64,000 nucleotides of DNA from positions 4,383,359 to 4,447,358 of the forward strand of contig NW_003101681.1 of NCBI RefSeq assembly GCF_000003855.2. The letters run 5' to 3'. A program made the translations under genes and the position numbers. The DNA comes from Blastomyces gilchristii SLH14081. Lineage: Eukaryota > Ascomycota > Eurotiomycetes > Onygenales > Ajellomycetaceae. The notes beneath the pieces were generated by a model, which was not told the origin of the DNA, did no database searches, and worked only from the letters and a program-made list of their open reading frames with translations. This document shows positions 45,395-58,069 of the stretch, piece by piece. Position 1 is the first letter of the stretch. Each line of letters starts with the position of its first letter.

Positions 45395-47434
45395 TTACTT
45401 TACATCTCCCATCCGTCCCACGAACTTGATGGACCCATCGCACTCATACCTCACCAGATCTCCCGTCCTATACATCCGAACTCTCCTCCCCGACGCGCGT
45501 ATACTTGGAAACTTCGCAAGCCATTCAGGGTCAAAGATAAAGGGTTCTGCACGCATCACCATCTCCCCACCGTCCCCCTCCTCTCCCGTTTCTAATACAT
45601 AGTAACCACGAGCTAAGGTCGACCCTTCGATCAACAGCTCACCAACTCCCCCAATAGGGACAAGTCTGCGATGAGCATTGCCTGGCTGTGCAATCCATGT
45701 CCTGCAACCGATCGCGCGGCCGATGTTGAGCCGGCCGTGGTATCTTAATCGTTCCTGGTGGCGTGCGTCCGTGGCGGTGCAGCAGATTGTGCATTCTGTA
45801 TTGCCGTAGAGATGGAATAAACTGACGTGGTCCTTCCACTTCAGTACGTCGTTTATCGTGAGGCCGTCGCTGATGACCGATATGGCTTGCAGGTTGCGTA
45901 CGCTATCTGGAGTAAGTTCGCGTAAGAGGGTAGGGGTAAGGAAGGCGTGAGTGGCCTGGGAAGTACAAATAGCGCGTGATAGATTTTTGGCCCTGCCATA
46001 TTCTGTGGCATAGCATACGCATCCACCTTTGGCGATGGTGCCGAAAATGTCAAAAATGCTCATATTGGAGGTAAGCGATGAACAATGAAAAACCCGCGAT
46101 TTGTCATTAATTTCCAAGGTTTCTGCAAGGTGGAGAATGTTGGTACATATGGCTTCATGGCATAGGATTACTGGTTTTGGTGCGGATGTGATGCCAGATG
46201 TGAACGTGATAAAGGCCGGGTCTTGAGGGGAGACTTGTGGTTCGTAAATATCAGGCGCTGGTCCGAGTAGGTTAATGAAATTCGGTAACTCGGTGATTAT
46301 ATACTTGACTTCGCCATAAAGCTGCTCCAGCTGGGACGGGTCAGCAAAGACGAGTTTTGCTTCTATAGACTGAATATAATGTGATGGGTCCAGAAGATCG
46401 ATTGGTACGCAAGTAGCACCAGTGCGAAGAATAGCCAGCATAGCAATAATGGTCCATTTGGATAGCGCCATGCTGAAAAGCACCATTATCCCTTGTTTGA
46501 CTCCAAGATCGTGAAGGTAATAGGATAATCGTGAGGATTGATCCCATAGTTCGCGGAAGGTCATGGACCCATCCCAGCCATCAGCAGCAAGGCTCTCGGG
46601 TTGAGAGGATACCTGGATATGTATCAGGTCGTGAATGCATGCTTTTATGGTGTGATTCCACGGATCTATTCTGTTCCAGCGTTCGATTCGGGATCTGTCA
46701 TAATTACAAAGCATATCCAAACTTGGAACGGTTTGTCGTGGGTTGGCCAATACATTTGCAGCGGTTTTCTTGAATGTTTCGCATAAGCTTTGAGCAGCTG
46801 TTCCCGTCATCGACGAAGCCCGACACCGGCAAACGAATCGATCTGGCGAGATACATAGTTGGATATCAATCATATGAGGACACTATACGTCATTTAACCG
46901 GTCAGCAAGAACCAAAGCCATAATTATATCAACCCTTCATACCAGATATCGATCGTCTTTGTTCATATACTCAGAGATATCTCCTTGTAGCAAATGTATC
47001 TCAGTGTTGAAACTCGCAGATGTTAGCTTCAACCCTTCACTAGGGCATCCGCGCCGCGTGTCTGATTCTATCCGTTGGAGGATTTCAAGGATAGTGTTCG
47101 TCTCAGAAAGATGGACATGACACCATGACTGGGTTTGTGCGTATGCTTGAACCGTGCCTAGAGAAGCAGGCGGTATCCTACACCTGCTACGGCTGGCCTC
47201 TGTCACTCCGAAGAAGACATGGTCAGTATTGGCAAAATGTTTTAGTATCAAGGCCCATACTGCCTTGTAGAATGTAAGCAGTGATATTGAGTTCTCAGTG
47301 CAAAATGCGACAGTTCTCGAGTACTCGATATTTCGTACATCGGCCCCTGCTTTGAAGAAACCATGTCCAATTTTGGGCGGGACGTGGTGTTCGATAACCG
47401 GAAAAAGACAAGGGGGGAGCGATGTTGAGAGCAT
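45395..47434 (-). CDS. Truncated NRPS-like protein: condensation-domain remnant plus adenylation domain
   Basis: Two exons, 47434-46943 and 46882-45395, encode 659 residues with a 60 bp intron. Exon 1 matches the C-terminal half of a condensation domain (NSISLLTFYKAVWALILKHF, VFFGVTEASR); the catalytic HHxxxDG half is missing. Exon 2 is an adenylation domain: linker DRSRIERWN, FRELWDQSSRLSYYL, A3-like FTFTSGITSAPKPVI (consensus TSGSTGxPK changed), A5 FHLYGNTECTI, A7 YRTGDLVRYE, and the start of A8 (FVGRMGD), where a stop cuts it off. The C-terminal subdomain with its catalytic Lys (A10) and the carrier domain are absent, so complete adenylation and thiolation are not expected. It may be a remnant or misplaced piece of a larger synthetase. 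No other biosynthetic genes are adjacent. Confidence 0.8.
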
Positions 47435-48743
47435 TACAATGGAGATGCACTCCGTTCGGCAGTAGCCAGAGATGAAGATTTTCTTTTTGCTTCAAACGAA
47501 AGACTGATGAGTATTGATATGATGATGACGATGATGCTGATGCTGGTGCTGATGCTGATGATGACGATGACGATGATGATGCAAAGGGGCGTTTGGCAGA
47601 TATTGAGAAGGCGGCGACGGGACGAAAGAGCCGCACGGTACATTACAATGGAGCAAGTACCACATCGCAAATATATAGGGAAAGAAGGAGAGAGAAGACA
47701 GGAAGACAGGCAACTATTTGCTTCACAAACAGCGTGGAACTGACTATGAATTGCCATAGCCACCAAATATCAAAACAAGATCCATTCACCTGTTCGCCAG
47801 CCAGATGAAGCTGGTCGGAAAAGGAGGGGCCAATGGCCTCATGAAATAGAAGCACTTGGACATACTATCCAAGCAAATATACCAAAAAGAACGGGCTTTT
47901 CTACGCTATTTGAGGAGCTTTGATGAGACCTCGCATCTGGGAGGAAGTAGTTCCATGGACCTATCATCTCCCCAAGATCAGAGCAGCGTTAGTGGATAGT
48001 GCAACTCACCCATGGAAGAGGTTGGATGGGCTCAAGGGGAGAGAACTAGGGGAGTTGATTGTTCCTCTCTCTCTGCTATATATGACATCTAGCAGCCAGC
48101 CACTAAAACATTTTGTTTCAGGTAGGTAGAGCAAGTTATACGTTTTATTCAAGAGATTGAAATATCCTCCGTTGATACATCTTTGGAATTCCCCTGCGGC
48201 TGTTCCTTGTTCCTGGCGAGCTAATCGCAGCCGTTGTAAGCGCGCGGGTAGTTTCCACAGTCGAGACTTCCCAGTTCGGCAGCCAATTGACGCTAGCCCA
48301 CTTTGGGACTGATGTCCCTATCGGGAAGCTACCCTACCCTACCCCCTGTCGCGCAACCCGAACGAGGCAGGCGCCGGGTGGAAGCAGCCAAACACTGCCA
48401 AACAGCCCAAAACAGAAGCCGCAGCTGCTCCTGAATTTATCTCCCGCCGTTTCACCTTCACCTTCACCTTCAACCTCCTCCACTGCTCAACTGCTCAACT
48501 GCTTCTCATTCCTCTCAACAATCTCTATCTGCTATCGCAAACTGCGAGCGAATCTCTCTTTCACAAAGAGCATTGCTTCTGGTACGGTACGGTCCCAGCT
48601 ATTCCGCCCTGTCTCACGTTTGGTTGTTCCAGCCAATGCTACGTTCAACGTCTCGTACGCGTGGACTGACCTCTCCTCACCAGGGACCTCGTACACTCTC
48701 TCACACACATATATATAGCTTAATCGCATTTCCTCTGGCAATA
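47435..48743. other. Divergent intergenic region
   Basis: Between the NRPS-like gene (minus) and SFH5 (plus). Contains a long imperfect GAT/GAC/GCT trinucleotide repeat at about 47518-47580 and the SFH5 leader. No gene supported. Confidence 0.5.
47518..47580. repeat. Imperfect trinucleotide repeat (ATGATG/ACG/CTG)
   Basis: About 20 trinucleotide units with third-position-like variation, lying just upstream of the NRPS-like gene start. Confidence 0.85.
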
Positions 48744-50199
48744 ATGTCGGAAACTGAGAAAGCAGCCCAGCCCGTTGCAGCTGCTGCGGATGCTGCGGAT
48801 ACCCCCGTCGCCCAGAAGCCCCCCGAGAATACACAGGACCAACAACAATCTGCGACTGACAACAGCAACAAGGCTTCTCAGGATGAAAAGGATAAACAAA
48901 CAGAAAATCCCACTACCGATGCGCCCTCCGCTGCTGCTACGACTGATGCTCCAGTAGCCGCTCCAACTAAGGACCCAATTGCCTCCCCCGCCCAGCAGCC
49001 CGATGTGGATGCCATTGAAGTACAGCAAAGCGACCAAAAGAAGAGCGAGCCCGTCTCCGAAGACAAGCCTCCCGAAGTCCCTGTTGACACGCGGCCTGAG
49101 TACTTGTCCAAGAACCCGGCCCTCAGCGAGCTTTTCGAAAAGCTCGCATCCATTCTCAAAAAGGCTGCCTACAACGAGATGTGGGGCGTCACCCTCAAGG
49201 ATTCCGATGACATACCAACCGTCAATGTTTTGATCAAGTTCCTCCGTGCAAATGAGGGTAACGTCAAACTGGCCGAGGAGCAGCTCACTAAAGCTCTGGA
49301 ATGGCGCAAGAAAATGAACCCCTTGGCGCTGGTTGAAAACACCTCCTATAGCTCAGCCAAGTTTCAGGGGCTTGGCTATGTTGCGAATTACAAGGACCAA
49401 AATCAAGGAAATGTCGTTTTCACCTGGAACATTTACGGATCCGTCAAAGATGTTAACCGCACTTTTGGCGATATTGACGAGTGGGTTTTATCAGCTCCGT
49501 CCCCATTTTGGCTCCAATTGCTAACTGTCGCCGACTTTTAGATTCATCAAGTGGAGAGTTGCATTGATGGAAATGGCTGTTAAAGATTTGAAGCTCAGCG
49601 AGGCCAAATCCGTGATCGATTACTCTGGCGAGGACCCCTACCAGATGATCCAGGTGCATGATTATCAGAACGTCAGCTTCCTCCGATTGAACCCTTCGAT
49701 TAAAAGTGCTACCAAACATACTATCGACGTGTTCAGCACAGCGTACCCGGAACTTCTGAAAGAAAAGTTTTTCGTCAATGTGCCCGCTCTCATGGGTTGG
49801 GTGTTCACTGCGTTGAAGGTGTTCCTGAGCAAGAACACCATCCGGAAGTTCCACCCAATCACTAATGGTGCGAATCTTGCTCGCGAGTTCGCATTTGCTG
49901 ACGAGCTTCCCAAGTCGTACGGCGGCAAGGGTGGTGAGCTGCAAGAGAGCGCTCAAACTGTCACCCTGAAGGAGGACACCCCTGAACCTTCTCCTGCACC
50001 AGAATCCGCACCTGCTGCCCAAGGGAAAGCCACTCTTACTGAAACCAACGGTTCTGCTAAAGAGGCAGCTGAGACCCCTGCGAATGATGCCAAGCCCGCC
50101 GAAGCTCCAGCTGAAGCTGCTGCCCCAGTTTCCGCATCTGAGCCTGAGAAAGCTGCGGCTCCGTCAACGGACGAAGCTCCTACTGCAGCGGCCAAGTGA
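48744..50199 (+). CDS. SFH5: SFH5, Sec14-like phosphatidylinositol transfer protein
   Basis: Two exons, 48744-49480 and 49542-50199, encode 464 residues; the 61 bp intron starts GTGGGT. The N-terminal about 115 residues are a Gln/Ala/Pro/Asp-rich disordered arm. The CRAL-TRIO N helix region follows (ALSELFEKLASILKKAAYNE, EMWGVTLKD, VNVLIKFLRANEGNVKLAEE), then the lipid-binding fold (YSSAKFQGLGYVANYKDQNQ, EFIKWRVALMEMAVKDL, NPSIKSATKHTIDVFSTAYP, FVNVPALMGWVFTALKVFLS). After residue about 395 an Ala/Pro/Glu-rich tail ends the protein. Sfh5 proteins act in non-classical PI transfer at the ER and plasma membrane, and yeast Sfh5 has been described as a heme-binding protein. The start lies in context ATAATGTCGG; earlier non-ATG frame is not used. 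Compared with yeast, both disordered arms are extra. Confidence 0.93.
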
Positions 50200-51426
50200 T
50201 CCTGGCGATCCCTCAAACCGTTTTACCCGCTTGCTCTGTTAAACTTTGTTTTGTAATTTATTTTATTTTGTTACTTGGTCACAACATGTGTGTGAGAGCA
50301 CTTCTAATACTTCCCAACTCCCCGTTCGATCTGGCCTCCGGTTTGTGCTAACCTACACCGCGCAAGGTTATGCACAGGCAAATAATAATACATTACCTCT
50401 GGGTTTATGCTGTGTTTGACAAGTTGTTTTGCAAACCGCTGCAGAATACTGTTTGCCTGTGCCCTGCGTGGAAGGATTTGCCGGAGATACTTGTGTCTTT
50501 TTCCAAAGCAAAAAGTTGGTGTGGATCGTTTTTCAAGTAGTTCGATAGTGTTGGGTCTTTTTCTTGATACCGAGGTGCTTGCTATTCTCCACTCTATGAT
50601 TAGGCCAGAGGAGGACAAGAGATCTCCGCGTGCTGTGTCTCCTTACTTACCGCTTTTTTTTCCCTACCATCCATGATACCATTCAAACAGTTGTTGTTTT
50701 CCCTTTGTAGCCGGCGGAACTCTTATTTATCAGATTTCATTTTAACTCAAAAACAAATCCCAGTGTCTATACTTCTTTGTGATAGTATTTATTTCTTAGT
50801 TTATATTTGCTGTTGGTGAAAGCTTTGTAAAAGAGAGTAAAGAGTGCATGGATGCTGTACTGCGTAAAGCGGCGCTAGGAGCTTCGTTACAGTACAATGC
50901 TGGTCCGGCGGGCTATTCTGACCACAGGTGCAGTCAGACTTCCGCAGTTCAGCGCTGGACAATACCTTTTACTTCGCTAACCAGGCGTGTCAAAGTCCCT
51001 CCATACAGCTAGCTTTCGTACTGCGGGCTGGTATTGGACTGTTCAATAGCCGATCAACCTTGTTTCACCCGACGGAACCACTCACTCACTCACTCACTGC
51101 GGAGAGTGGCCAGTCTCAGGATGCGCGTCCGTTAGGAGGTACGTCTTACTCACCTACCGCCGTATACACCCATACCGCCCACGACCTCCGTCGCATTCTA
51201 GATTCGAGCGTTGATTCAAGAAGGGGGGTAAACTGTTCTGGCTGGCTGGAATACGACGATCTTCATATTCCTGCTGTCAAATCGAACCCCGCTCCTCGCC
51301 CCCCCCCGGGCAAACCACCGCACCCTTCTCGCTCCCAATTTTATATTCCGACACACGCGTAGCAGAATAACCTCCCAAACGAACAGAGGGGGAAAAAAAA
51401 GAAAAGGAAAACGAATATATCTATAT
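50200..51426. other. Intergenic, head-to-tail
   Basis: 3' flank of SFH5 and promoter/leader of TAF6. Pyrimidine-rich near 51060-51190. No gene supported. Confidence 0.5.
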
Positions 51427-53163
51427 ATGATGTCCGTGTGGAACCCAGAAAACATCCGCGACGTCGCGGAATCCGTCGGCATCGGCGCGCTCAACGACGA
51501 AGTTGTCGAGAACCTCGCGCGCGATGTCGAATACCGCATCTCGCAGGTGCTCGAGGAGGCGCTGAAGTTCATGCGGCATGCGAAACGCACGCTGCTGACG
51601 ACGCAGGATGTCTCGCATGCCCTGCGCGTGCTGGATGTGGAGCCGCTGTATGGATATGAGTCGACGAGGCCGTTGCGGTTTGGCGAGGCGACGCTGGGCC
51701 CCGGGCAGCCGCTTTTTTACGTGGAGGATGACGAGGTGGATTTTGAGAAGTTGATTAATGCGCCCTTGCCCAGGGTGCCGAGGGAGATTACGTTTACGGG
51801 TGTGTATTTTTTTTCTTTTTTTTTTTTTTTCCCTCTCTCTCTCTCCTTTGGTTGAGAAGTGTTTGTCGTGTCCTTTTTTGTCGACCGTTTGGGTAGCTGA
51901 TTTCATATTTTGTCGCTTGATTAAAGCGCATTGGTTGGCCGTCGAGGGCGTGCAACCTACAATACCACAGAACCCCACAGGGGCCGACTCGCGGAATATC
52001 GAGTTAGTTTCCAAGGGTCCCAATGCGAATGCCAATTTGGCTGCGATGAGCGGAAACGACAACGTCTCCGTCAAGCCGCTAGTCAAGCACATCCTCTCCA
52101 AAGAACTACAACTCTACTTCGAGAAAGTGTGCACTGCATTTCTAGACGAGTTGAACGAGGAGTACCGCCTCTCTGCGTTTTCGAGTCTGAAAGAGGATCC
52201 GGGCCTGCATCAGCTCGTGCCGTATTTCGTCCAGTTCATCTCCGAGAAAGTCACGCATAGCCTTAAGGATCTATTCGTCCTGACCCAAGTTATGCATATG
52301 ACCGAGGCGCTGATTCAGAATACAACGCTCTACGTAGATCCATACGTAAGTTTACCAGGTCTACAACAAACAAACCCAACCAATCCCTCCCTATATTTTC
52401 TGCCCAAAGAACACAAAAATCTAACAAGCCATATGTCCATGTGTATATCTAGGTCCCCTCCCTCATCCCCCCAGTCCTAACCTGCCTCATCGGCCGCCAA
52501 CTAGGCTCCACAACTCTCTCCACCGGCGCCGGACCCACCCCCACCCCCACCCCCACCCCCACCCCCACCGACCCCCTCGAACACTTCGTCCTCCGCGACC
52601 TCGCCGCCTCGCTCATAAGCATGATAGCGCGCAAATACTCGCACTCCTCACACACGCTGCGCCCGCGGCTGGCGCGCACCTTTTTGAAAAACTTCCTGGA
52701 TCCCGGCAAGCCGCTGGGCACGCATTACGGCGCCATCATCGGCCTGCAGTCCATCGGCGGGGTGGACGTGGTGCGCGAACTCATCGTGCCGAATTTGAGG
52801 ACGTATGAGGTTGTGCTGAAGGATGCGATTTCTTCCACGATGGCGACGACGGCAACGACGGCAACGACGACAGGGACGGGAGCGGGAGCGGGAGCGGGGT
52901 CGGGGGGACCAGAAGAAGGGGTGCGGAAGTTGGAGGCTGAGAAGGTTATTGGTGTTATATTGGCGGTGTTGGGGACGTTGGCGGATGACGAGAAGCCGCG
53001 GGGGATGGCGGCGATGCTGACGAATGGGGTTTTGGAGGAGGTGTGCGAGGGGAAGGGGGAGGAAGTGCGCGGGAGGCTTGCTGAAAAGGTTGGGGAGGTT
53101 ATCGCGGGGAGGATACTGGACGGTGGGCAGGTGGGATTGGCGAATGCGATTGTGGGGAGATGA
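51427..53163 (+). CDS. TAF6: TAF6, TFIID/SAGA histone-fold subunit
   Basis: Three exons, 51427-51799, 51927-52345 and 52453-53163, encode 500 residues. TAF6 pairs with TAF9 through a histone fold in TFIID and SAGA. Residues about 3-68 are the histone fold ([20 protein letters not shown] to [19 protein letters not shown]). The linker [20 protein letters not shown] and the conserved [17 protein letters not shown], which spans intron 1, follow. The HEAT-like C-terminal domain starts at [19 protein letters not shown] and includes [20 protein letters not shown] across intron 2 and [21 protein letters not shown] (TP)n stretch from a (CCCCCA)n repeat and a Thr/Gly/Ala-rich insert are lineage extras. 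Two start ATGs are adjacent (MMS); either is possible. Key regions are intact. Confidence 0.95.
52533..52569 (+). repeat. (CCCCCA)n repeat inside TAF6 exon 3
   Basis: About six hexamer copies encoding alternating Thr-Pro; in-frame, length changes by one unit add or remove two residues. Confidence 0.92.
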
Positions 53164-53193
53164 TATTTGATGATGATGCGATTTGTGTTTTTA

Positions 53194-53233
<40 letters not shown>

Positions 53234-55588
53234 CTCCCCTTGCCCTTGCTGATTTTTTGTGTTCCTGGAGGGAGGGTCTCCTCTCCTGGGACGGAAGCTA
53301 TTCGGCCTGCGCGCGAGACTGGCTGGCTGGCTAGGGGTTTTCCCCATGGCGGAAAAAGGAACCGCATTTATTTGGGGACTGGAGTTTTGACGGAGTTTTA
53401 TTTTCTTTTTCCTTTTCGTTTTGGATGAAACGGCGTTTCGTTGAACCGGGGGGGGAGGACGGGGTTTGAAAAGGCACTTGCTTGCTACCTACCCAGGCAG
53501 TGTGCATTTTTTTCTGTGTCTATTAAATAAATACCTGCTCCGGATACTACACATTTATTTTAAAACTTTTCGATCAAATAAATGGATCAATATGTATACA
53601 TACGATGCAGCTACACATTCATTAATCCCCTGCAGCTTTGCAGCAAGAAAGAAACCAATCTCAATATGAGGAAATCAACACCACCCCAGACGAGACCACA
53701 TTCGTACGAGAGGACATCTCCGTTACACCTAACCTACGCAGCGTAACCCCCCTGTAGGTAGGTGTTAGGTATATCCATACATACATATAATGTACTGCAA
53801 GATTTAATCCTGCAGGGGGCTGGCGTCTGTCTGGCTGGCTGGCTGGCTGTGATGATGAGCAAGGCCTGGACGCAACACACAAATCATCATCATCATAATT
53901 ATTTAGTTATCATTATGTATTATTCAACAACCCTTGAAAGACTTGATATTTGGGCAAAAAAATACTAAATTTTGAGAGCAGAGAGTGAGTGGGGCGGGGT
54001 TTGTTGACTAGTTATTTGAAAAGAGGGTTACGGGAGAGTTCAAATTTAGAGCCTGCTCCGTAACTAGTTATAGTAAAATAGTTTAACTATATAAATAGAT
54101 AAATAGATAAATAAATAAATAAATTTGCCCGAAAACAGCTTGGTGGCGTGCAGCGACTGAAAAATAAGGAGAGTAAAGGAAGAAGAAGAAGAAGAAGACT
54201 TCGGCCACAACCTGTGACTGTTGCATCTTTTTTTCCCTTCTTCTTCCCTTTCATCAACTCCCTCTTGTAGTTATGTATTAATAATTGTTCTTGCTGAACT
54301 GGCTGCTGTTGAATTGTGTGTTGTGTGTGTGGCTTATATTAAAGTAACTTCCCACTAACTAATAATTAATTAATTAACACAAACTCTGTTGTTGTTTCCT
54401 CATCATCATCTTCACTCACAAAAAAAACTCCCCCCCACCGCCTGCTGTCTGTCTGTCATACAAACACACAACAACATTTCTTCTTCTTCTTCTTACACCA
54501 ACCCTTCACCCCAATTCCCCCCCCCCAGTCACTTCGTCCAGCTTCTGCTATTCTTTTTCTCTACACAATCCTGTGTGCTTTTATTTGAAACCTCCCTGTT
54601 GAACTACAAGTGCAAGTGCAGCAGCGCTTGATCGACTGGTCGACTGGCGACTTGGTTTATTCGCCTCCCCGTTCTCCTCTGCTTGAGATAGGACGCCATT
54701 CACATTCTATCCCGCGAGGAATAGAGCTGTTTTAAAAGCAGTTGTCGATGATTTAAGGTGTGCAGATGAGCTGCCTCATTTTGACTCGCTGAAGAGAAAC
54801 ACCACATTCGCTCCATGAGCCGTAAGGATCTCCTGCGATTTCTCTCCAAGCCCGCAAAGTAGGTTGTATATTCCCCCCTCCTGTCTATTATTCCCTATAC
54901 CTATCAGAAAGAGTCGCCACCTCGGCCATGTTACACCACCTCCCGGTCATTTGTCTCGAAATTAGAAATACATAATCAACTGCCCCAAATTCATTGCTCC
55001 CGCTTCCGCCCAAACTCAACTGACATCTCGATATTTTATTTTTTATTTTTTTTTTGTAAAAAAAACTAGACCACGATAACGAGCCTTTCGCAAACCCGCA
55101 CGGGAATACCAAATCCCAACATAACACTTCCATTTTGTCTGTTTATATAAAGGCAGATCTCCTCGTCTGCTGGACCCGATACTTTTACAGGTATCGGTAT
55201 CTTGCCAGTGCGGGGGTTCACGCATCGGACTAGCCACAATTCCCCATCCCAGAGCTTTCTTCATCCCCCTCTCCGCCAGACCCCCATAACGCCTCTCTCG
55301 GGGCAGGTACCGCTACACATCGGTTTTTACATCTTGCTGGCATAGGTTGCCAGCTGTCGTAGGCCTCCACACCAAATTCGGGCCTTCCTCTATCTCAGGC
55401 GGACACCGCATTGTTCGTCTGGGTGGAAGATTGTGCTTCAATAACCAAAAGAGGTCTTTCGCTCGCGTCCAAGGGTCTTTTGCACGAAGCGGAAAGGGAG
55501 TAACCTTCCTCCAACTATTTTTTTTTTTTGCTCTCTTTCTTTCTCCCTGTTAAAATTTATACCTGGATTCCGTTTCGCGGCTTGGGAT
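53164..55588. other. Intergenic: TAF6 3' flank and long SPE2 leader
   Basis: A 37-base T run lies at 53197-53233, just 34 bp after the TAF6 stop. TAACTAGTTA is at 54061-54070. From about 54400 the sequence is pyrimidine-rich and probably the SPE2 promoter and leader, with a short upstream ORF at 54815-54862. No other gene supported. Confidence 0.5.
54815..54862 (+). CDS. Upstream ORF in the SPE2 leader (15 codons)
   Basis: ATG at 54815 opens a 15-residue peptide, MSRKDLLRFLSKPAK, ending in TAG at 54860-54862, 727 bp before the SPE2 start. GTTGTA follows the stop at once and could be a leader-intron donor; if so the spliced leader would bring the uORF nearer the main start. Polyamine-responsive uORFs are known in mammalian and plant S-adenosylmethionine decarboxylase mRNAs. 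That this peptide is translated or regulatory is inference. Confidence 0.4.
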   Translation: MSRKDLLRFLSKPAK

Positions 55589-57282
55589 ATGGTGAACATC
55601 GAGATCCTGAAGAATTACACGGCATCACCATCTTCATTCATGGGGACGTCGTCCTTGACAATTAATCATGAGGCTACCTTGGATCTTGATTCGAGCACTG
55701 CCTTTGAAGGTTCGTTGCGCCTAAATTGTTTTGTTACCTTGATATGCTGACTTTCATAATCATCGCAGGGCCCGAAAAGCTTTTAGAGGTATGGTTTGGT
55801 CCGTCTCCCCAGGACCTCCTCGGATCGACAGAGCCTACAGGCCTCAAAGTTGTTCCGGTGGAGGTATGGAAGGACATGCTTGACCTTGTCAGCTGCAAAG
55901 TCTTGTCAATCATCGAATCCGACGATGTCGACGCTTACCTTCTCTCGGAATCCAGCATGTTTGTGTTCCCCCATAAGCTCATTCTCAAGACCTGTGGGAC
56001 CACTACCCTGCTCTCTGGATTGCCTCGCATCCTCGAGATTGCTGCCGTATACGCCGGTTTCCCCAAGAATACCGCCCCAGCTGGTCGTGGGATCAAAACT
56101 GCGGCTGCTCCGTACCGCGTCTTCTATAGCAGAAAAAACTTCTTGTTCCCTGATCGCCAGCGCGGTCCCCATCGTAGCTGGCGTGATGAGGTCAAGGCGA
56201 TGGACCAGCTATTCCTTGGAGGTAGCGCATACATGATTGGCAAAATGAATGGAGAGCATTGGTATCTCTACCTGACCGAGCCGTATACTGTGTTGACCCC
56301 ACCGTCCACACCAAGCAATGATCCGCCGGTGAAGGTCCTCGATTTCCCTGGGGATCCCAAGACAGCAGACACTACTACTACTACTACTGCCAACTCGGCT
56401 AAGGAGGAAGAGGACGAGGAGGACGAGACTCTCGAGATACTGATGACTGACCTGGACGAGGAGAATGCAAAACAATTCTACCTCGACCATGCGAGTGCGG
56501 TCGCAACCGAAGGCCATCATCGGAACAAGCATCTCCAACAAGCAAAGGACAACAATAACAACGACGAACACCTAGACGTCTTCAGCAACACCTCAGACTC
56601 AAGCGACGACCTGGGCTCAGAGATGGATCAACAATCGCTGCCCCCCGAACTCACCACGGAAGGCCACGGCCTCGGCACCGTCGTGGCAGAATCATGCGGT
56701 CTCACTGACATCTACCCGACAAGCAAGTATCCCGGCGCCCGCGTCGACGCATACCTCTTCACCCCATGCGGATTCTCCGCCAATGGCGTCGTCCCGGCCC
56801 CTGCCCCTACTACAGATGCAAACGAAGCTACATCCAAGCCCAGCACCGGCTCACATTACTTCACCGTCCATGTTACACCCGAACCCCACTGCTCCTACGC
56901 CTCCTTCGAAACCAACGTCCCGCAACTCCAAAGCGGCCGCGAGACGTCCGAAATCGTCGAGCATGTCGTGGATATTTTCAAACCGGGCCGTTTTAGCGTG
57001 ACGCTATTTGAAGCTAAGAAGAAACCAGATGCCACCACCGGCATCACCAGTAACGGGACCGTGAATGGAGAACACCACCAGAAGGACCAGCAAGACCACC
57101 AGCGCCAGGTGAAACGCGATACCAATGCGGCCGTGCGTAATGAGAAGATGGAGCGGATCCCGGGGTATCGCCGTGTTGATCGCATCGTGCATGACTTGGA
57201 TGGGTACGATCTTGTCTTCCGCTACTATGAGCGGAATGACTGGAGGGGCGGGGCGCCGCGGATTGGGGAGCATGTGTTTTAA
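55589..57282 (+). CDS. SPE2: S-adenosylmethionine decarboxylase proenzyme
   Basis: Two exons, 55589-55709 and 55769-57282, encode 544 residues; the 59 bp intron splits the FEG codon at residue 41. The enzyme makes decarboxylated S-adenosylmethionine, the aminopropyl donor for spermidine and spermine, and uses a pyruvoyl group made by self-cleavage. Seen: FEGPEKLLEVWFGPS with Glu40 and Glu43 (equivalent to Glu8 and Glu11 of the human enzyme); YLLSESSMFVFPHK with the processing bond Glu101-Ser102; and KTCGTT with Cys116, exactly 14 residues after the processing Ser as in human. SRKNFLFPDRQRGPHRSW and MIGKMNGEHWYLYLT follow. Residues about 240-330 are an acidic, low-complexity insertion; the C-terminus adds a charged linker before RVDRIVHDLDGYDLVFRYYE. 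All active-site residues are present. Confidence 0.96.
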
Positions 57283-58030
57283 GGGAGGGAAGGCGTGGAT
57301 GGGGTGTTTTGCAGTTGAGAGTTCTCAGTTCGTGGCTGTGAAGTGGAATGAATTTTTTTTCTTCTCTTTTCGGTTTTTGCTCGTTTATTTTATTTTATTT
57401 TTTCTTTTCGGCTTTTGCGCTAACTTATCTACTTGCTTGCTCATTCTAATGATTCTCCTCTTAATGATGATTTATGTTATTTTATTTATTTACTAGTTTT
57501 CTTGCTCAAAAAAAAAAAAAAAAAAAAAAAAAATCACTGTTTGATTACCTCTTTCTTCTTTCTTTTCCTTTACTCTTTCTAAAATTCAAAATTGAAGTAG
57601 TTAATGATATATTCTATCTCTTCAACTTTGATTGTTTACTGTTTCTATATGAAATCTTTATTGAAATAAAATTTATGATCTAAACATCAGATTGAAAATA
57701 CAAATAGATTTCAGAAATGAAATTCTCTTTTATATATATATAGCGAAGTATTCTAATATTCGACGGCGGCGGAGAATCCAGGTCACATGATTATTCCGAC
57801 GCCGGCTTTCTCAGGAGCAATTCATTGAAGCAGAGACACATATCACCTAATACGTCCTCGCTCACCTTTCCATCTAATGAAACTGCGCAGAACCATCACA
57901 TAACTATCGCTGCAACCGGGCCCTCCTTTCAACCCGTAGCTTTACCCAACCGAGCAAGCGCGTCATTTCACCTTTGACCTCACCCGGTCGGAGGTCAGAG
58001 AGAGCCGCGGTTCATTACGCTACAACTTCT

Positions 58031-58069
<39 letters not shown>

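Noticed and set aside
47507..47743. Methionine-rich plus-strand frame over the trinucleotide repeat
   Set aside because: Low-complexity translation of an ATG/ACG/CTG repeat; no evidence of a gene.
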